A stretch of 64,000 nucleotides of DNA from Pseudomonas grimontii (GCF_007858185.1 NZ_VFES01000002.1:372001-436000); one strand, 5' to 3'; shown: positions 39,553 to 49,683, counted from the first letter of the stretch. Notes: generated by a model not told the origin, from the letters alone. Program-made: numbers and translations.

Positions 39553-42500
39553 GTGTCGATTCATGTCGCGTTGCACCACGTTACGCATTACCGCTACGAC
39601 CGCGCGGTCGAACTCGGCCCACAGATCGTGCGTCTGCGCCCGGCTGCCCATAGCCGCACGCGGATTTTGTCCTACGCACTCAAAGTGCTGCCCGAGCAGC
39701 ATTTCATCAATTGGCAGCAAGACCCCCAGGGCAATTACCTGGCGCGTCTGGTGTTCCCGGAAAAGACCGATGAACTGCGCATCGAGGTCGACCTGGTCGC
39801 CGAGATGGCGGTGTTCAACCCGTTCGACTTTTTCCTCGAGCCCTACGCCGAAAAAATCCCCTTCAGCTACGCCGCCGATGAGCAGCGCGAGCTGGCCCCG
39901 TACCTGGAAACCCTGCCGCTGACGCCGAAGTTTGCCGCCTACCTGGCGGGCATCGACCGTACGCCGCTGCCGGCCGTGGATTTCCTGGTGGGCCTCAACC
40001 AGCGCCTGGCCGCCGACATCGGCTACCTGATTCGCATGGAACCGGGCGTGCAAACCCCGGAATTCACCCTGGAAAACGCTTCCGGCTCCTGCCGTGATTC
40101 GGCCTGGTTGCTGGTGCAATTGCTGCGCAACCTCGGGTTGGCGGCGCGGTTTGTGTCCGGCTATCTGATCCAGCTGACCGCCGACGTCAAAGCTCTCGAC
40201 GGCCCCTCCGGCACCGAAGTCGACTTCACCGACCTGCACGCTTGGTGCGAAGTGTATTTGCCCGGTGCCGGCTGGATCGGTCTGGATGCCACTTCCGGGC
40301 TGTTCGCCGGTGAAGGGCATATCCCGTTGGCCTGTAGTCCTGATCCATCCTCAGCCGCGCCGATCAGTGGGCTGGTGGAACCGTGCGAGTGCGAATTTAC
40401 CCACGAGATGTCGGTTGAGCGCATCTGGGAAGCGCCACGAGTGACCAAGCCCTACACCGAAGAGCAATGGCTGGCGATCCAGGCCCTGGGCCGGCAGATC
40501 GATGGCGACCTGCTCAAGGATGATGTGCGCCTGACCATGGGCGGCGAGCCGACCTTCGTCTCCATCGACGACCCTGATGGCGCCGAGTGGAACACCGCAG
40601 CCCTCGGGCCGGATAAGCGTCGCTTGTCCGCCGAGCTGTTCCAGCGCATGCGCAAGCACTACGCACCCAAGGGCCTGGTGCACTTCGGCCAGGGCAAGTG
40701 GTACCCCGGCGAGCAATTGCCGCGCTGGTCGCTTAACTGCTACTGGCGCCGTGACGGCGTGCCCATCTGGCACAACAGCGCGCTGATCGCCGATGAACAA
40801 CAGGACTACGGCGCCGATGGCGTAATGGCCGGGCGCTTCCTGGCCAGCGTCGCCGAGCGCCTGAAGTTGCCGGCGCGCTTTGTGTTCCCGGCCTTCGAAG
40901 ATAATTTCTACTACCTGTGGCGCGAAGGTGCGCTGCCGCAAAACGTCACCGCCCAGGACCCGCGCCTGAGCGACGACCTGGAGCGCGAACGCCTGCGCAA
41001 AGTGTTCAGCCAAGGCCTGGATAAAGTCATCGGCCAGGTGCTGCCGCTGGCACGCACCGCCGCCAATGATCGCTGGCAGAGCGGGCGCTGGTACCTGCGC
41101 GATAACCATTGCCGCCTGGTGCCGGGGGATTCACCGCTGGGCTATCGCCTGCCGTTGGCCTCGCAGCCGTGGGTGACGGCGGCGGAGTATCCGTTTGTGC
41201 ACCCGACCGACCCTAACCAGGATCAGCCGGAGCTGCCGACCAGCACCCAACTGCAAAGCCATGGCGACCCCGCGCCGAGCGACGAGCGTGTGCCCGAGGT
41301 CGACGAGTCCGCCGACTGGCTGACCCGCACCGCCCTGTGTGCCGAAGCGCGGGAAGGCCGCCTGTACCTGTTTATGCCGCCACTGGAGCGCGTCGAGGAT
41401 TACCTGGAGCTGGTGGCCGCCATTGAAGCCACCGCCGAGGAACTGCACTGCCCGGTGCTGCTGGAAGGCTACGAACCACCGTTCGATATGCGCTTGAGCA
41501 ACTTCCGCGTCACGCCGGATCCGGGTGTGATCGAGGTCAACGTGCAGCCGTCCGCGACCTGGGACGAGTTGGTGGAGCGCACCGAATTCCTCTACGAGGA
41601 GGCGCGGCAAACCCGGCTGACCACCGAGAAGTTTATGATCGACGGGCGTCACACCGGCACCGGCGGGGGTAACCACTTTGTGCTGGGGGGCGCGACGCCC
41701 AAGGATTCACCGTTCCTGCGCCGGCCCGACCTGCTGCGCAGCCTGATCAGCTATTGGCACAACCACCCGTCGCTGTCGTACCTGTTTTCCGGCCTGTTTA
41801 TCGGCCCGACCTCCCAGGCACCACGGGTGGACGAAGCCCGCAACGATGCGCTGTACGAGCTGGAAATCGCCTTTGCCCAAATGCCGCAGCCGGGTGAAGA
41901 ATGCCCGCCGTGGTTGGTGGATCGCCTGCTGCGCAACCTGTTGATCGACGTGACGGGCAACACCCACCGCGCCGAATTCTGTATCGACAAACTCTACTCG
42001 CCCGACGGTGCCACTGGCCGTCTGGGCTTGCTCGAGTTGCGTGCCTTTGAAATGCCGCCCCACGCACGCATGAGCCTGACCCAGCAATTGCTGCTGCGGG
42101 CCTTGGTGGCGCGCTTCTGGCGCGAACCCTATGCGCCGCCGAAACTGGCGCGCTGGGGCACCGAGCTGCATGACCGCTTCCTGTTGCCGCACTTTATCGA
42201 GCAGGATTTTGCCGACGTGATCGTCGAGTTGAACGCCGCCGGTTACCCGTTGCGGGCCGAATGGTTTGCCGCGCACCTGGAGTTCCGCTTCCCCAAGGTT
42301 GGCGATTACGCCGTCAGCGGGATCGAGCTGGAACTGCGCCAGGCCCTGGAGCCTTGGCATGTACTGGGCGAAGAGGGCGCGGTGGGTGGCACGGTGCGCT
42401 ATGTGGATTCGTCCCTGGAGCGTTTGCAGGTGAAGTTGAGCGGGCTGCCGCCGCAACGTTACCTGCTGACCTGCAATGGCATCCCGGTGCCGATGCAACC

Positions 42501-42843
42501 GACCGGGCGCATCGGTGAGTTCGTCGCCGGCGTGCGTTACCGCGCCTGGCAACCGGCCAACTGCCTGCAACCGACCATCCCGGTGCATGCGCCGCTGGTG
42601 TTCGACCTGCTGGACACTTGGATGCAACGCTCGCTGGGCGGCTGCCAGTACCATGTTGCGCATCCGGGTGGGCGTAACTACGACAGCTTGCCGGTGAACG
42701 CCAATGAGGCTGAGAGTCGGCGCATGGCGCGGTTTTTCCGTCTCGGCCACACGCCTGGGAAGCTCACCGTGCCGAGTGTTGTGATCAATGACGAATTCCC
42801 GATGACCTTGGATCTGCGGCGTCACCCCAATAAGAATGACTAA
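39553..42843 (+). CDS. Transglutaminase-like / DUF2126 protein
   Basis: A 1096-residue protein with an N-terminal bacterial transglutaminase-like region (MSIHVALHHVTHYRYDRAVEL) and a papain-type transglutaminase core: cysteine in NASGSCRDSAWLLVQLLRNLG (split near residue 180), histidine in DLHAWCEVYLPGAGW and aspartate in GLDATSGLFAGEGH. Residues from about 310 to the end form DUF2126 (MGGEPTFVSIDDPDG, HTGTGGGNHFVLGG, NTHRAEFCIDKLYSP), which is related to amidoligase/ATP-grasp-linked proteins. The GTG start after CAGGAGG is chosen because the family starts at this MSIHVALHH. It is the first gene of a three-gene set thought from gene-neighbourhood studies to act on peptide tags or linkages; the substrate is unknown. 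Confidence 0.9.
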   Translation: MSIHVALHHVTHYRYDRAVELGPQIVRLRPAAHSRTRILSYALKVLPEQHFINWQQDPQGNYLARLVFPEKTDELRIEVDLVAEMAVFNPFDFFLEPYAEKIPFSYAADEQRELAPYLETLPLTPKFAAYLAGIDRTPLPAVDFLVGLNQRLAADIGYLIRMEPGVQTPEFTLENASGSCRDSAWLLVQLLRNLGLAARFVSGYLIQLTADVKALDGPSGTEVDFTDLHAWCEVYLPGAGWIGLDATSGLFAGEGHIPLACSPDPSSAAPISGLVEPCECEFTHEMSVERIWEAPRVTKPYTEEQWLAIQALGRQIDGDLLKDDVRLTMGGEPTFVSIDDPDGAEWNTAALGPDKRRLSAELFQRMRKHYAPKGLVHFGQGKWYPGEQLPRWSLNCYWRRDGVPIWHNSALIADEQQDYGADGVMAGRFLASVAERLKLPARFVFPAFEDNFYYLWREGALPQNVTAQDPRLSDDLERERLRKVFSQGLDKVIGQVLPLARTAANDRWQSGRWYLRDNHCRLVPGDSPLGYRLPLASQPWVTAAEYPFVHPTDPNQDQPELPTSTQLQSHGDPAPSDERVPEVDESADWLTRTALCAEAREGRLYLFMPPLERVEDYLELVAAIEATAEELHCPVLLEGYEPPFDMRLSNFRVTPDPGVIEVNVQPSATWDELVERTEFLYEEARQTRLTTEKFMIDGRHTGTGGGNHFVLGGATPKDSPFLRRPDLLRSLISYWHNHPSLSYLFSGLFIGPTSQAPRVDEARNDALYELEIAFAQMPQPGEECPPWLVDRLLRNLLIDVTGNTHRAEFCIDKLYSPDGATGRLGLLELRAFEMPPHARMSLTQQLLLRALVARFWREPYAPPKLARWGTELHDRFLLPHFIEQDFADVIVELNAAGYPLRAEWFAAHLEFRFPKVGDYAVSGIELELRQALEPWHVLGEEGAVGGTVRYVDSSLERLQVKLSGLPPQRYLLTCNGIPVPMQPTGRIGEFVAGVRYRAWQPANCLQPTIPVHAPLVFDLLDTWMQRSLGGCQYHVAHPGGRNYDSLPVNANEAESRRMARFFRLGHTPGKLTVPSVVINDEFPMTLDLRRHPNKND

Positions 42844-42856
42844 ATGCGATCAGAAT

Positions 42857-42944
42857 GTGGGAGGGGGCTTGCTCCCGATTACGGTGAATCAGCCGATACA
42901 TAGGTTGACTGACCCACCGCGATCGGGAGCAAGCCCCCTCCCAC
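42857..42944. repeat. REP pair (inverted)
   Basis: GTGGGAGGGGGCTTGCTCCC plus GATTAC and its reverse counterpart GATCGGGAGCAAGCCCCCTC plus CCAC, between the DUF2126 gene and the ATP-grasp gene. It lies inside an otherwise likely operon and may form a hairpin between them. Confidence 0.92.
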
Positions 42945-43003
42945 AGGGGATTTGCAGTGTTTGTTAGGTTAATCTGAGCCCCTTTGCCTCTGCCGAGCGT
43001 TCC

Positions 43004-45490
43004 ATGCCCGACTTGCTCGACCAATACCCGCTGACTGCGGGTACTTATCACGAACTGCTGGACGACAGTGGCGCGGTGCGCGCCCATTGGCAGCGCCTGC
43101 TTGATCACCTGCAACGCAGCACACCCGCGCAACTGGCCCAGCGTCAGGCGCTGCTGACCCGGCAGATCCAGGAAAACGGCGTGACCTATAACGTCTACGC
43201 CGACCCCAAGGGCGCCGATCGCCCGTGGGAACTGGACCTGCTGCCCCATGTGCTGGCGGCCGATGAATGGCAACAGCTGTCAGCCGGTATCGCCCAGCGT
43301 GCGCGCTTGCTCAACGCCGTACTGGCGGACCTCTACGGGCCGCAACGCTTGATCAAGGAAGGCCTGTTGCCGGCCGAGCTGGTGTTCGGGCATAACAATT
43401 TCCTGTGGCCGTGCCAGGGTATCCAACCGCCTGACGGTGCGTTTCTGCACCTGTATGCCGTGGACCTGGCGCGTACCCCGGATGGTCGCTGGTGGGTCAC
43501 TGCCGACCGTACTCAGGCGCCTTCTGGCGCAGGTTATGCGCTGGAAAACCGCACCATCGTGTCCCGCGCCTTCCCCGACCTGTACCGTGATCTGCAGGTG
43601 CAGCACCTCACCGGTTTCTTCCGCACGCTCCAGGAAACCCTGGCCCGCCAGGCACCGAGCGATGACCAGCCGCCGCTGATCGTGCTGCTCACCCCTGGGC
43701 GTTTCAACGAGAGCTATTTCGAACACCTATACCTCGCGCGCCAGCTCGGCTACCCGTTGGTGGAAGGCGGCGACCTCACGGTGCGCGACAGCACGGTGTT
43801 CCTGAAAACCCTCAGCGGCCTGCGCCGGGTGCACGCGATCATGCGTCGCCTCGACGACGACTTCTGCGACCCGCTGGAGCTGCGCACTGACTCCGCCCTC
43901 GGCGTACCCGGCCTGCTCGACGCTGCGCGCCAGGGCAATGTGCTGGTGGCCAATGCCTTGGGCAGCGGCGTGCTGGAATCCCCCGGGTTGCTGGGCTTTC
44001 TACCGAAGATCAACCAGTTCCTGTTTGGCGAAGAATTGATCCTGCCGTCCATCGCCACCTGGTGGTGCGGTGAGGCGCCGGTGCTCGCCGAAGCCCTGGA
44101 GAAACTGCCGGAGCTGCTGATCAAACCGGCGTTTCCATCGCAAAGTTTTACCCCGGTATTCGGTCGCGACTTGAACGACGAACAACGCCAGGCCCTGGCC
44201 GAACGCATGCGTGCACGGCCGTACGCCTATGTCGCCCAGGAGCTGGCGCAACTGTCCCAGGCACCGGTGTGGCACACCGTGGAGGATCACTTGCAACACC
44301 GTGCCATCGGCATGCGGGTGTATGCCGTGGCCAGCGCGGAGGGCTACCGTGTACTGCCCGGCGGCCTGACCCGCGTGGCGGCCGATGCCGATGCTGAAGT
44401 GGTGTCGATGCAGCGCGGCGGCGCCAGCAAGGACACCTGGGTGCTGGGTGAGCGCGCCAGCAGTGGCGAGCATTGGCGCGCCCAGCGCGCGATTGGCGCA
44501 CACGACCTGGTGCGCCGCGACCCTTATCTACCGTCCCGCGTGGTGGAAAACCTGTTCTGGTTCGGCCGTTACTGCGAACGCTGCGACGACAGTGCACGCT
44601 GGCTGCGGATCGTGCTGGCGCGCTATGTCGACGGCGACGACCCCCTGGCATTGCAGGCGGCAATCGAGTTGGGTGAAAACCTGCGGCTGCTGCCGGAGGA
44701 GGGCGAGTTGCCCGAGCGTTTGCAGGCGGCCTTGCTCGGCGATGATTGGCCGTCGAGCCTGCGCGCCAACCTGCAACGCTTGCAGTGGGCGGCGTCCCAG
44801 GTGCGCGGCAAGTTGTCCCGTGAGAACTGGCAGGCCCTGGTGGAGCTGCAACGCGAAGCCCTGGAGCTGGAAAGTGAAAGCCCGGATTTTGGCGAGTTAC
44901 TGGATTTCCTCAACCGCCTGGTGATGTCCCTGGCCGCGTTGTCCGGGTTTGCCCTGGACGACATGACCCGCGACGAAGGCTGGCGTTTTCTGATGATGGG
45001 CCGGCGCATCGAGCGTCTGCAATTTCTCAGCAGCAGCCTGGCGGCATTCCTGCGCGGCGTGGCGGTGTTCGACCAAGCGGGACTGGAGTGGTTGCTGGAG
45101 CTCGGCAACAGCAGCATCACCTACCGCTCGCGCTACCTGGCGGTGCCGCAGTTGATCCCGGTCCTGGATTTGTTGTTGCTGGACGAACAGAACCCCCACG
45201 CGGTGCTGTTCCAGCTGAAACTGGTGAGCCGTACCCTGCGCCGTCTTAATGATGATTTTGCTGTGCCACGGGAGACCGGGTTGGCGCCGTTGGTGGAGCG
45301 CCTGGCGCGTTTCGACCTGGCTTGCCTGGAGAACCCGTTGTTTGGCGAATCCAGCGTGCGTGCCGCACTGGAAGGCCTGGCCGACCTGCTGCAAGCGGTC
45401 GCCGATGAGAGTGGGCAAGTGTCGGATCGTTTGGCCTTGCGCCACTTTGCCCATGTGGATGATGTCAGCCAGCAAACGGTGTCGGTGTGA
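43004..45490 (+). CDS. Circularly permuted ATP-grasp / alpha-E fusion protein
   Basis: An 828-residue protein joining two parts that are separate genes in many bacteria. Residues about 1-490 are the circularly permuted ATP-grasp type 2 domain (QENGVTYNVYADPKGADRPW, LLTPGRFNESYFEHLYLA, RRVHAIMRRLDDDFCDPLEL, NALGSGVLESPGLLGFLPKI, LIKPAFPSQSFTPVFGRDL). Residues about 510-828 are the helical alpha-E domain (LPSRVVENLFWFGRYCERC, MTRDEGWRFLMMGRRIERLQ). ATP-grasp enzymes ligate carboxylates to amines, so peptide-like ligation is inferred. The stop overlaps the next gene. Confidence 0.93.
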   Translation: MPDLLDQYPLTAGTYHELLDDSGAVRAHWQRLLDHLQRSTPAQLAQRQALLTRQIQENGVTYNVYADPKGADRPWELDLLPHVLAADEWQQLSAGIAQRARLLNAVLADLYGPQRLIKEGLLPAELVFGHNNFLWPCQGIQPPDGAFLHLYAVDLARTPDGRWWVTADRTQAPSGAGYALENRTIVSRAFPDLYRDLQVQHLTGFFRTLQETLARQAPSDDQPPLIVLLTPGRFNESYFEHLYLARQLGYPLVEGGDLTVRDSTVFLKTLSGLRRVHAIMRRLDDDFCDPLELRTDSALGVPGLLDAARQGNVLVANALGSGVLESPGLLGFLPKINQFLFGEELILPSIATWWCGEAPVLAEALEKLPELLIKPAFPSQSFTPVFGRDLNDEQRQALAERMRARPYAYVAQELAQLSQAPVWHTVEDHLQHRAIGMRVYAVASAEGYRVLPGGLTRVAADADAEVVSMQRGGASKDTWVLGERASSGEHWRAQRAIGAHDLVRRDPYLPSRVVENLFWFGRYCERCDDSARWLRIVLARYVDGDDPLALQAAIELGENLRLLPEEGELPERLQAALLGDDWPSSLRANLQRLQWAASQVRGKLSRENWQALVELQREALELESESPDFGELLDFLNRLVMSLAALSGFALDDMTRDEGWRFLMMGRRIERLQFLSSSLAAFLRGVAVFDQAGLEWLLELGNSSITYRSRYLAVPQLIPVLDLLLLDEQNPHAVLFQLKLVSRTLRRLNDDFAVPRETGLAPLVERLARFDLACLENPLFGESSVRAALEGLADLLQAVADESGQVSDRLALRHFAHVDDVSQQTVSV

Positions 45491-46380
45491 TGAGTGCGCG
45501 CTACCAGATTTTCCACGATACCCATTACCACTACGACAGCCCGGTGTCCCTGGCCCAGCAGCTGGCGCATTTATGGCCGCGGCCCTGCGCCTGGCAGCGT
45601 TGCAGCGACCAGCAACTGGATATCAGCCCGCAGCCGTCTTCACGCCGGGACGAGCTGGACGTGTTCGGCAACCCGATCACCCGCCTGGCGTTCGAACGGC
45701 CCCACGATGAACTGTTGGTCAATGCCGGGCTGACCGTGGAAGTGCTGGCGCGGCCTGTGCTGGATTTCCGACAGTCGCCAGCCTGGGACCAGACCCGCGA
45801 CAGCCTGACCTACAGCAGCCAGCCGCTGTCGCCCGAGTTGATCGAAGCCTGTCGCTATCGCTTCGAATCGCCCTACGTGCACCTGAAGAAAACCTTCGTC
45901 GAGTTCTCGGAAAGCTGTTTCCCCCCTGGCGCGCCATTGCTATTGGGTGTGCAGGCGTTGATGGAAAAGATCTTCAGTGAATTCACCTTCGATGCCGAAG
46001 CCACCCAGGTCGCCACGCCGCTGGTGGAAGTGCTGGAGCGCCGACGCGGCGTGTGCCAGGACTTCGCCCATCTGATGCTCGCCTGCCTGCGCTCGCGCGG
46101 CCTGGCGGCGCGTTATATCAGCGGCTACCTGCTCACCCAGCCACCGCCCGGCCAGCCACGGCTGATCGGCGCCGATGCCTCCCACGCCTGGGTCTCGGTG
46201 TATTGCCCCGTATCGGGCTGGGTGGATTTCGATCCGACAAACAATGTGCAGCCGGCGCTGGAGCACATCACCTTGGCCTGGGGCCGGGATTTCTCCGATG
46301 TATCGCCGTTGCGCGGGGTGATTCTGGGGGGAGGGAGCCATGACCCGGAGGTGCGGGTGACGGTGATGCCGCTGGAATAA
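45490..46380 (+). CDS. Transglutaminase family protein
   Basis: A 296-residue protein with the bacterial transglutaminase N-terminal domain (YQIFHDTHYHYDSPVSLAQQ) and the catalytic core: cysteine in RRGVCQDFAHLMLACLRSRG, histidine in DASHAWVSVYCPVSGW and aspartate in DFDPTNNVQPA. It closes the operon with the DUF2126 and ATP-grasp/alpha-E genes. An in-frame GTG one codon before the ATG is an alternative start; the ATG overlaps the preceding TGA by one base. Confidence 0.93.
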   Translation: MSARYQIFHDTHYHYDSPVSLAQQLAHLWPRPCAWQRCSDQQLDISPQPSSRRDELDVFGNPITRLAFERPHDELLVNAGLTVEVLARPVLDFRQSPAWDQTRDSLTYSSQPLSPELIEACRYRFESPYVHLKKTFVEFSESCFPPGAPLLLGVQALMEKIFSEFTFDAEATQVATPLVEVLERRRGVCQDFAHLMLACLRSRGLAARYISGYLLTQPPPGQPRLIGADASHAWVSVYCPVSGWVDFDPTNNVQPALEHITLAWGRDFSDVSPLRGVILGGGSHDPEVRVTVMPLE

Positions 46381-46426
46381 CGGTGGATTGTGGTGAGACA
46401 GGGGGGCCTGCTCACCACAACAGAAT

Positions 46427-46609
46427 TTATTCAGCCGGGTCTTTCGGGGTTTCAGTCTCGTCTGCTGCCACTTCACCTTCCGCGTCCGGGTTCAGTGCGC
46501 CCGCTTCTTCATCGACAGCGGCTTTCTTGCGTTGCAGTTTTTCCTCTTTCTTCTGTTCCTTGGCCAAGTCTCTCTGACGTTTGGCGAAGGAGTAATTAGG
46601 TTTGGCCAT
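46427..46609 (-). CDS. Small highly charged conserved protein
   Basis: A 60-residue protein with a basic N-terminal half (MAKPNYSFAKRQRDLAKEQK, KLQRKKA) and an acidic C-terminal half (ALNPDAEGEVAADETETPKD). Proteins of this shape are conserved in pseudomonads, without known function. AGAGGAT lies at a good distance before the ATG. No partner gene is next to it; it is convergent with the transglutaminase gene and divergent from azurin across 332 bp. Confidence 0.75.
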   Translation of the reverse strand: MAKPNYSFAKRQRDLAKEQKKEEKLQRKKAAVDEEAGALNPDAEGEVAADETETPKDPAE

Positions 46610-46843
46610 GGGCGATCCTCTAGGGTCGAAGGTGAGGGTGGCGGCGCGCAGCTGCCTTGGGACGACATGGTAGCAGCTTCAAGGGGCGCTTGGCCTTCAC
46701 TTACCGCAGGCGTATGCGGCCAGAAGGCCATTGAACAGTTGGTTGAGGTGCATGGCTCGGACTCCAGTGGGTGATGGGCCGATCATAGGCAACGTGCGGC
46801 ACTTTGGCTGGTTGATTGTGTCGATAAGTCTGATAGCCTAAAG

Positions 46844-46853
46844 TTGTATACAA
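46844..46853. promoter_or_regulatory. Palindrome TTGTATACAA upstream of azurin gene
   Basis: A perfect 10-bp palindrome, similar to operators of GntR-family regulators, 88 bp before azu in the 332 bp gap that otherwise holds no gene. The region also has TTGATTCAGGTCAT (46858-46871), a partial match to the Anr box TTGAT-N4-ATCAA. Regulatory meaning is unproven. Confidence 0.3.
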
Positions 46854-46941
46854 TCTGTTGATTCAGGTCATAAGAATTTCTGCCTGCCTCAGGCACCCTT
46901 GTCGCATTACGCGTTGTTTAAACCCTGCCTTGGAGATTCAC

Positions 46942-47388
46942 ATGTTTGCCAAACTCGTTGCTGTTTCCCTGCTGACTCTGGCTAGCGGCCAGTTGCTTGC
47001 TGCAGAGTGCAAGGTCACCGTCGACTCCACTGACCAGATGTCCTTCAACACCAAGGAAATCACGATCGACAAGAGCTGCAAGACGTTCACCGTCGAGCTG
47101 ACTCACTCCGGCAGCTTGCCGAAAAACGTCATGGGTCATAACTGGGTGCTGACCAGCGCCGCCAACATGCAACCGGTTGCCACTGATGGCATGGCCGCTG
47201 GCATCGACAAGAACTACCTGAAAGAGGGTGACGATCGCATCATCGCCCACACCAAGATCATTGGTGCCGGCGAGAAAGATTCGGTGACCTTCGATGTGTC
47301 GAAACTGGCCGCCGGTACGGATTACGCGTTCTTCTGCTCGTTCCCAGGCCACATCTCGATGATGAAAGGCACTGTGGTCGTCAAGTAA
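46942..47388 (+). CDS. azu: Azurin
   Basis: Periplasmic type-1 blue copper protein that transfers electrons, for example to nitrite reductase or peroxidases. The 148-residue precursor has a signal peptide ([20 protein letters not shown]) and mature start [15 protein letters not shown]. Copper ligands are visible: histidine in VMGHNWVLT and the C-terminal cysteine, histidine and methionine of [14 protein letters not shown]. The disulfide cysteines (near the N-terminus and in DKSCKTF) are present. The start was chosen to give the signal peptide, with TTGGAG upstream. Confidence 0.97.
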   Translation: MFAKLVAVSLLTLASGQLLAAECKVTVDSTDQMSFNTKEITIDKSCKTFTVELTHSGSLPKNVMGHNWVLTSAANMQPVATDGMAAGIDKNYLKEGDDRIIAHTKIIGAGEKDSVTFDVSKLAAGTDYAFFCSFPGHISMMKGTVVVK

Positions 47389-47403
47389 GACCGCGTTATC
47401 GTT

Positions 47404-47478
47404 CATCGGGAGCAAGCCCCCTCCCACACTTGAGTTGTGAACACATTCAAATGTGGGAGGGGGCTTGCCCCCGATGGC
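47404..47478. repeat. REP pair (inverted)
   Basis: CATCGGGAGCAAGCCCCCTC plus CCAC facing ATGTGGGAGGGGGCTTGCCC plus CCGATGGC, between the convergent azu and nadE genes. Confidence 0.92.
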
Positions 47479-47513
47479 GGCCTGCCAATCAGCACAACAC
47501 TATCTGGCTCACC

Positions 47514-48341
47514 TCACGGCGCAAACGGCATCACCCGCTTGTGCTCGGTCTTGCGGTACGTCTCGCAAATAATCCGAAACGCCTCTTCCCGCACCGGCTC
47601 ACTGTGCAGGAACGCATCGATCTCGGCATAAGTCACGCCATGTGACGCTTCATCCGGCTTACCTGGCGACAGGTCTTCAAGGTCGGCCGTAGGAACCTTC
47701 TCCACCAACGACTCCGGCGCACCAAAGAACCGCGCAATCGCGCGTACCTGGTTTTTCACCAGGCCGCTCAACGGCGCGAGGTCGCAGGCGCCATCACCGA
47801 ACTTGGTGAAAAAGCCCATCACCGCTTCCGCCGCATGATCGGTACCGATCACCAGGCCGCTGGCCGCGCCAGCGATGGTGTACTGCGCCACCATGCGCAT
47901 GCGTGCCTTGGTGTTGCCGAGCACGAAGTCGCGGGACACCGCCGCCTTGCCTTCAAACGCGGCCACTTCATTGGCCAGGGATTTCACCGCCGGGCCGATG
48001 TTCACGGTGTGGCGTTCGTCCGGTTCGATAAAGTCCACCGACGCCTGGGCATCGATTTCATCGAACTGGGTTTCGTAGGGCAGGCGCACGGCGATAAAGC
48101 GGTAGGCCTCGTCACCGGTGCTGGAGCGCAGTTCCTGCATCGCGCGTTGGGCCAGCAGGCCGGCGGTCAGGGAGTCGACGCCGCCGCTGATGCCCAGCAC
48201 CAATGTCTTGAGCCCGGAATTGCGCAGGCAGTCCTGGATGAACGCCACACGCCGGGCAACCTCGGCCTCGAGGGCGGCCTGGTCCTTGAACGGCGCTTGG
48301 ACCTTGAGCTGTTCAGCAATCTCACGCTGTACGGCTTGCAT
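47514..48341 (-). CDS. nadE: NH3-dependent NAD+ synthetase
   Basis: Converts nicotinic acid adenine dinucleotide to NAD+ using ammonia. The 275-residue protein is the short, ammonia-dependent form without a glutaminase domain. It has the N-type ATP pyrophosphatase P-loop [20 protein letters not shown], the ADHAAEA-like [22 protein letters not shown] and the C-terminal KRVMPFAP. It starts three bases after the pncB stop, so both are one NAD salvage operon. Confidence 0.96.
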   Translation of the reverse strand: MQAVQREIAEQLKVQAPFKDQAALEAEVARRVAFIQDCLRNSGLKTLVLGISGGVDSLTAGLLAQRAMQELRSSTGDEAYRFIAVRLPYETQFDEIDAQASVDFIEPDERHTVNIGPAVKSLANEVAAFEGKAAVSRDFVLGNTKARMRMVAQYTIAGAASGLVIGTDHAAEAVMGFFTKFGDGACDLAPLSGLVKNQVRAIARFFGAPESLVEKVPTADLEDLSPGKPDEASHGVTYAEIDAFLHSEPVREEAFRIICETYRKTEHKRVMPFAP

Positions 48342-48344
48342 GAT

Positions 48345-49559
48345 TCACTCCTTGCTAGAGATGGCAGGTACTTTGAAAACGTGACGCAAATAGGCGACAA
48401 AGTTCGGGTCGGTGCAGTGGGTCTTGCCCGCTTCATCGGAGATCTTCGCGACGGGCTGGCCATTGCAGGCAGTCATTTTAAGCACGATGCTCATCGGTTC
48501 CACCCCTGGAATATCGCAAGTCAGGTTGGTGCCGATGCCGAAGCTCACATTAATGCGACCACGCAGCGCGCGGAATATTTCCAGGGCCTTGGGCAACGAC
48601 AGGCTGTCGGAGAACACCAAGGTCTTGCTCATCGGCTCGATGCCCAGCTTGTGGTAGTGGGCGATGGCTTTTTCGGCCCACTGCACCGGGTCGCCGGAGT
48701 CATGGCGCAGGCCGTCGAACAGCTTGGCGAAGTACAAGTCGAAGTCGCCGAGGAAGGCGTCGGTGGTGATGCAGTCGGTCAGGGCAATACCGAGCAGGCC
48801 ACGGTATTCGCGGACCCAGCAGTCGAGGGCGGCGATCTGGCTGTCGATCAGGCGCGGGCCGAGTTGCTGGTGGGCCATGATCCATTCATGGGCCATGGTG
48901 CCCAGCGGTTTCATATCGAACTCGCGCGCCAGGTGCACGTTGCTGGTGCCGACAAAGCGTCCGGGGAAGTCATGCTTGAGCACGCTGACCACTTCTTCCT
49001 GCACGCGGTATGAGAAGCGTCGGCGCGTGCCGAAGTCGGCCACTTGCAGCTCGGACAGCTCTTCGCTGCTGGCGTTGGCCGTCAGCCAGTCGAACTTGCG
49101 GTACAGCTGCTCGCGGGCCTGTTCGAGGATCACGGTCTGGTAGCGGTAGCGGTTACGCACTTCGCTGACGATGGCCAGCATCGGCACCTCAAACAGGATC
49201 ACATGCAGCCACGGCCCGCGCAGGCGGATAAACAGCTCGCCGTTCTCGATGCCGGTCTGCACATAGCGCAGGTTGAAGCGAAACAGCCCGAGGAAGCGCA
49301 GGAAGTCCGGCTTCATAAAGCTGATGCGTTCCAGGAACCCCAGTTGGTCCGGGCTCAGGCTCAGTTCGGCAAGGCGCTCGATCTGGTAGCGGATCTCCGC
49401 CAGGTACGGGCGCAGGTCTTCGCTGTTACGGCAACGAAACTCCCATTCAACTTCCACATTGGGGTAGTTGTGCAGCACCGCCTGCATCATGGTCAGCTTG
49501 TAGAAGTCGGTGTCGAGCAAGTTCTGCACGATGCGATCGGCAAACACACTCTCGCTCAT
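48345..49559 (-). CDS. pncB: Nicotinate phosphoribosyltransferase
   Basis: Makes nicotinate mononucleotide from nicotinate and PRPP, the entry step of the Preiss-Handler route. The 404-residue protein has [43 protein letters not shown] with the catalytic histidine, and GLRHDSGDP and [14 protein letters not shown] motifs. ATG at 49559 is preferred because CTGGAG lies before it; a longer frame from 49607 crosses the leader hairpin. nadE follows directly. Confidence 0.96.
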   Translation of the reverse strand: MSESVFADRIVQNLLDTDFYKLTMMQAVLHNYPNVEVEWEFRCRNSEDLRPYLAEIRYQIERLAELSLSPDQLGFLERISFMKPDFLRFLGLFRFNLRYVQTGIENGELFIRLRGPWLHVILFEVPMLAIVSEVRNRYRYQTVILEQAREQLYRKFDWLTANASSEELSELQVADFGTRRRFSYRVQEEVVSVLKHDFPGRFVGTSNVHLAREFDMKPLGTMAHEWIMAHQQLGPRLIDSQIAALDCWVREYRGLLGIALTDCITTDAFLGDFDLYFAKLFDGLRHDSGDPVQWAEKAIAHYHKLGIEPMSKTLVFSDSLSLPKALEIFRALRGRINVSFGIGTNLTCDIPGVEPMSIVLKMTACNGQPVAKISDEAGKTHCTDPNFVAYLRHVFKVPAISSKE

Positions 49560-49577
49560 AACGGGAATCTCCAGACG

Positions 49578-49598
49578 GGTCGGCGATGGGTGCCGACC
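49578..49598 (-). promoter_or_regulatory. Leader hairpin upstream of pncB
   Basis: GGTCGGC and GCCGACC form a perfect 7-bp stem with a 7-base loop ending 19 bases before the pncB ATG, just upstream of the CTGGAG ribosome site. It could affect translation or bind a regulator; nothing more can be said. Confidence 0.35.
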
Positions 49599-49683
49599 TT
49601 TACGCACAATTAAGGAAGGGGGCTAGTGGCGCATAGACCTGTGGGGTTTTGCCAGTGATTTTTTTCGGTTAGGCCACTGGCCT

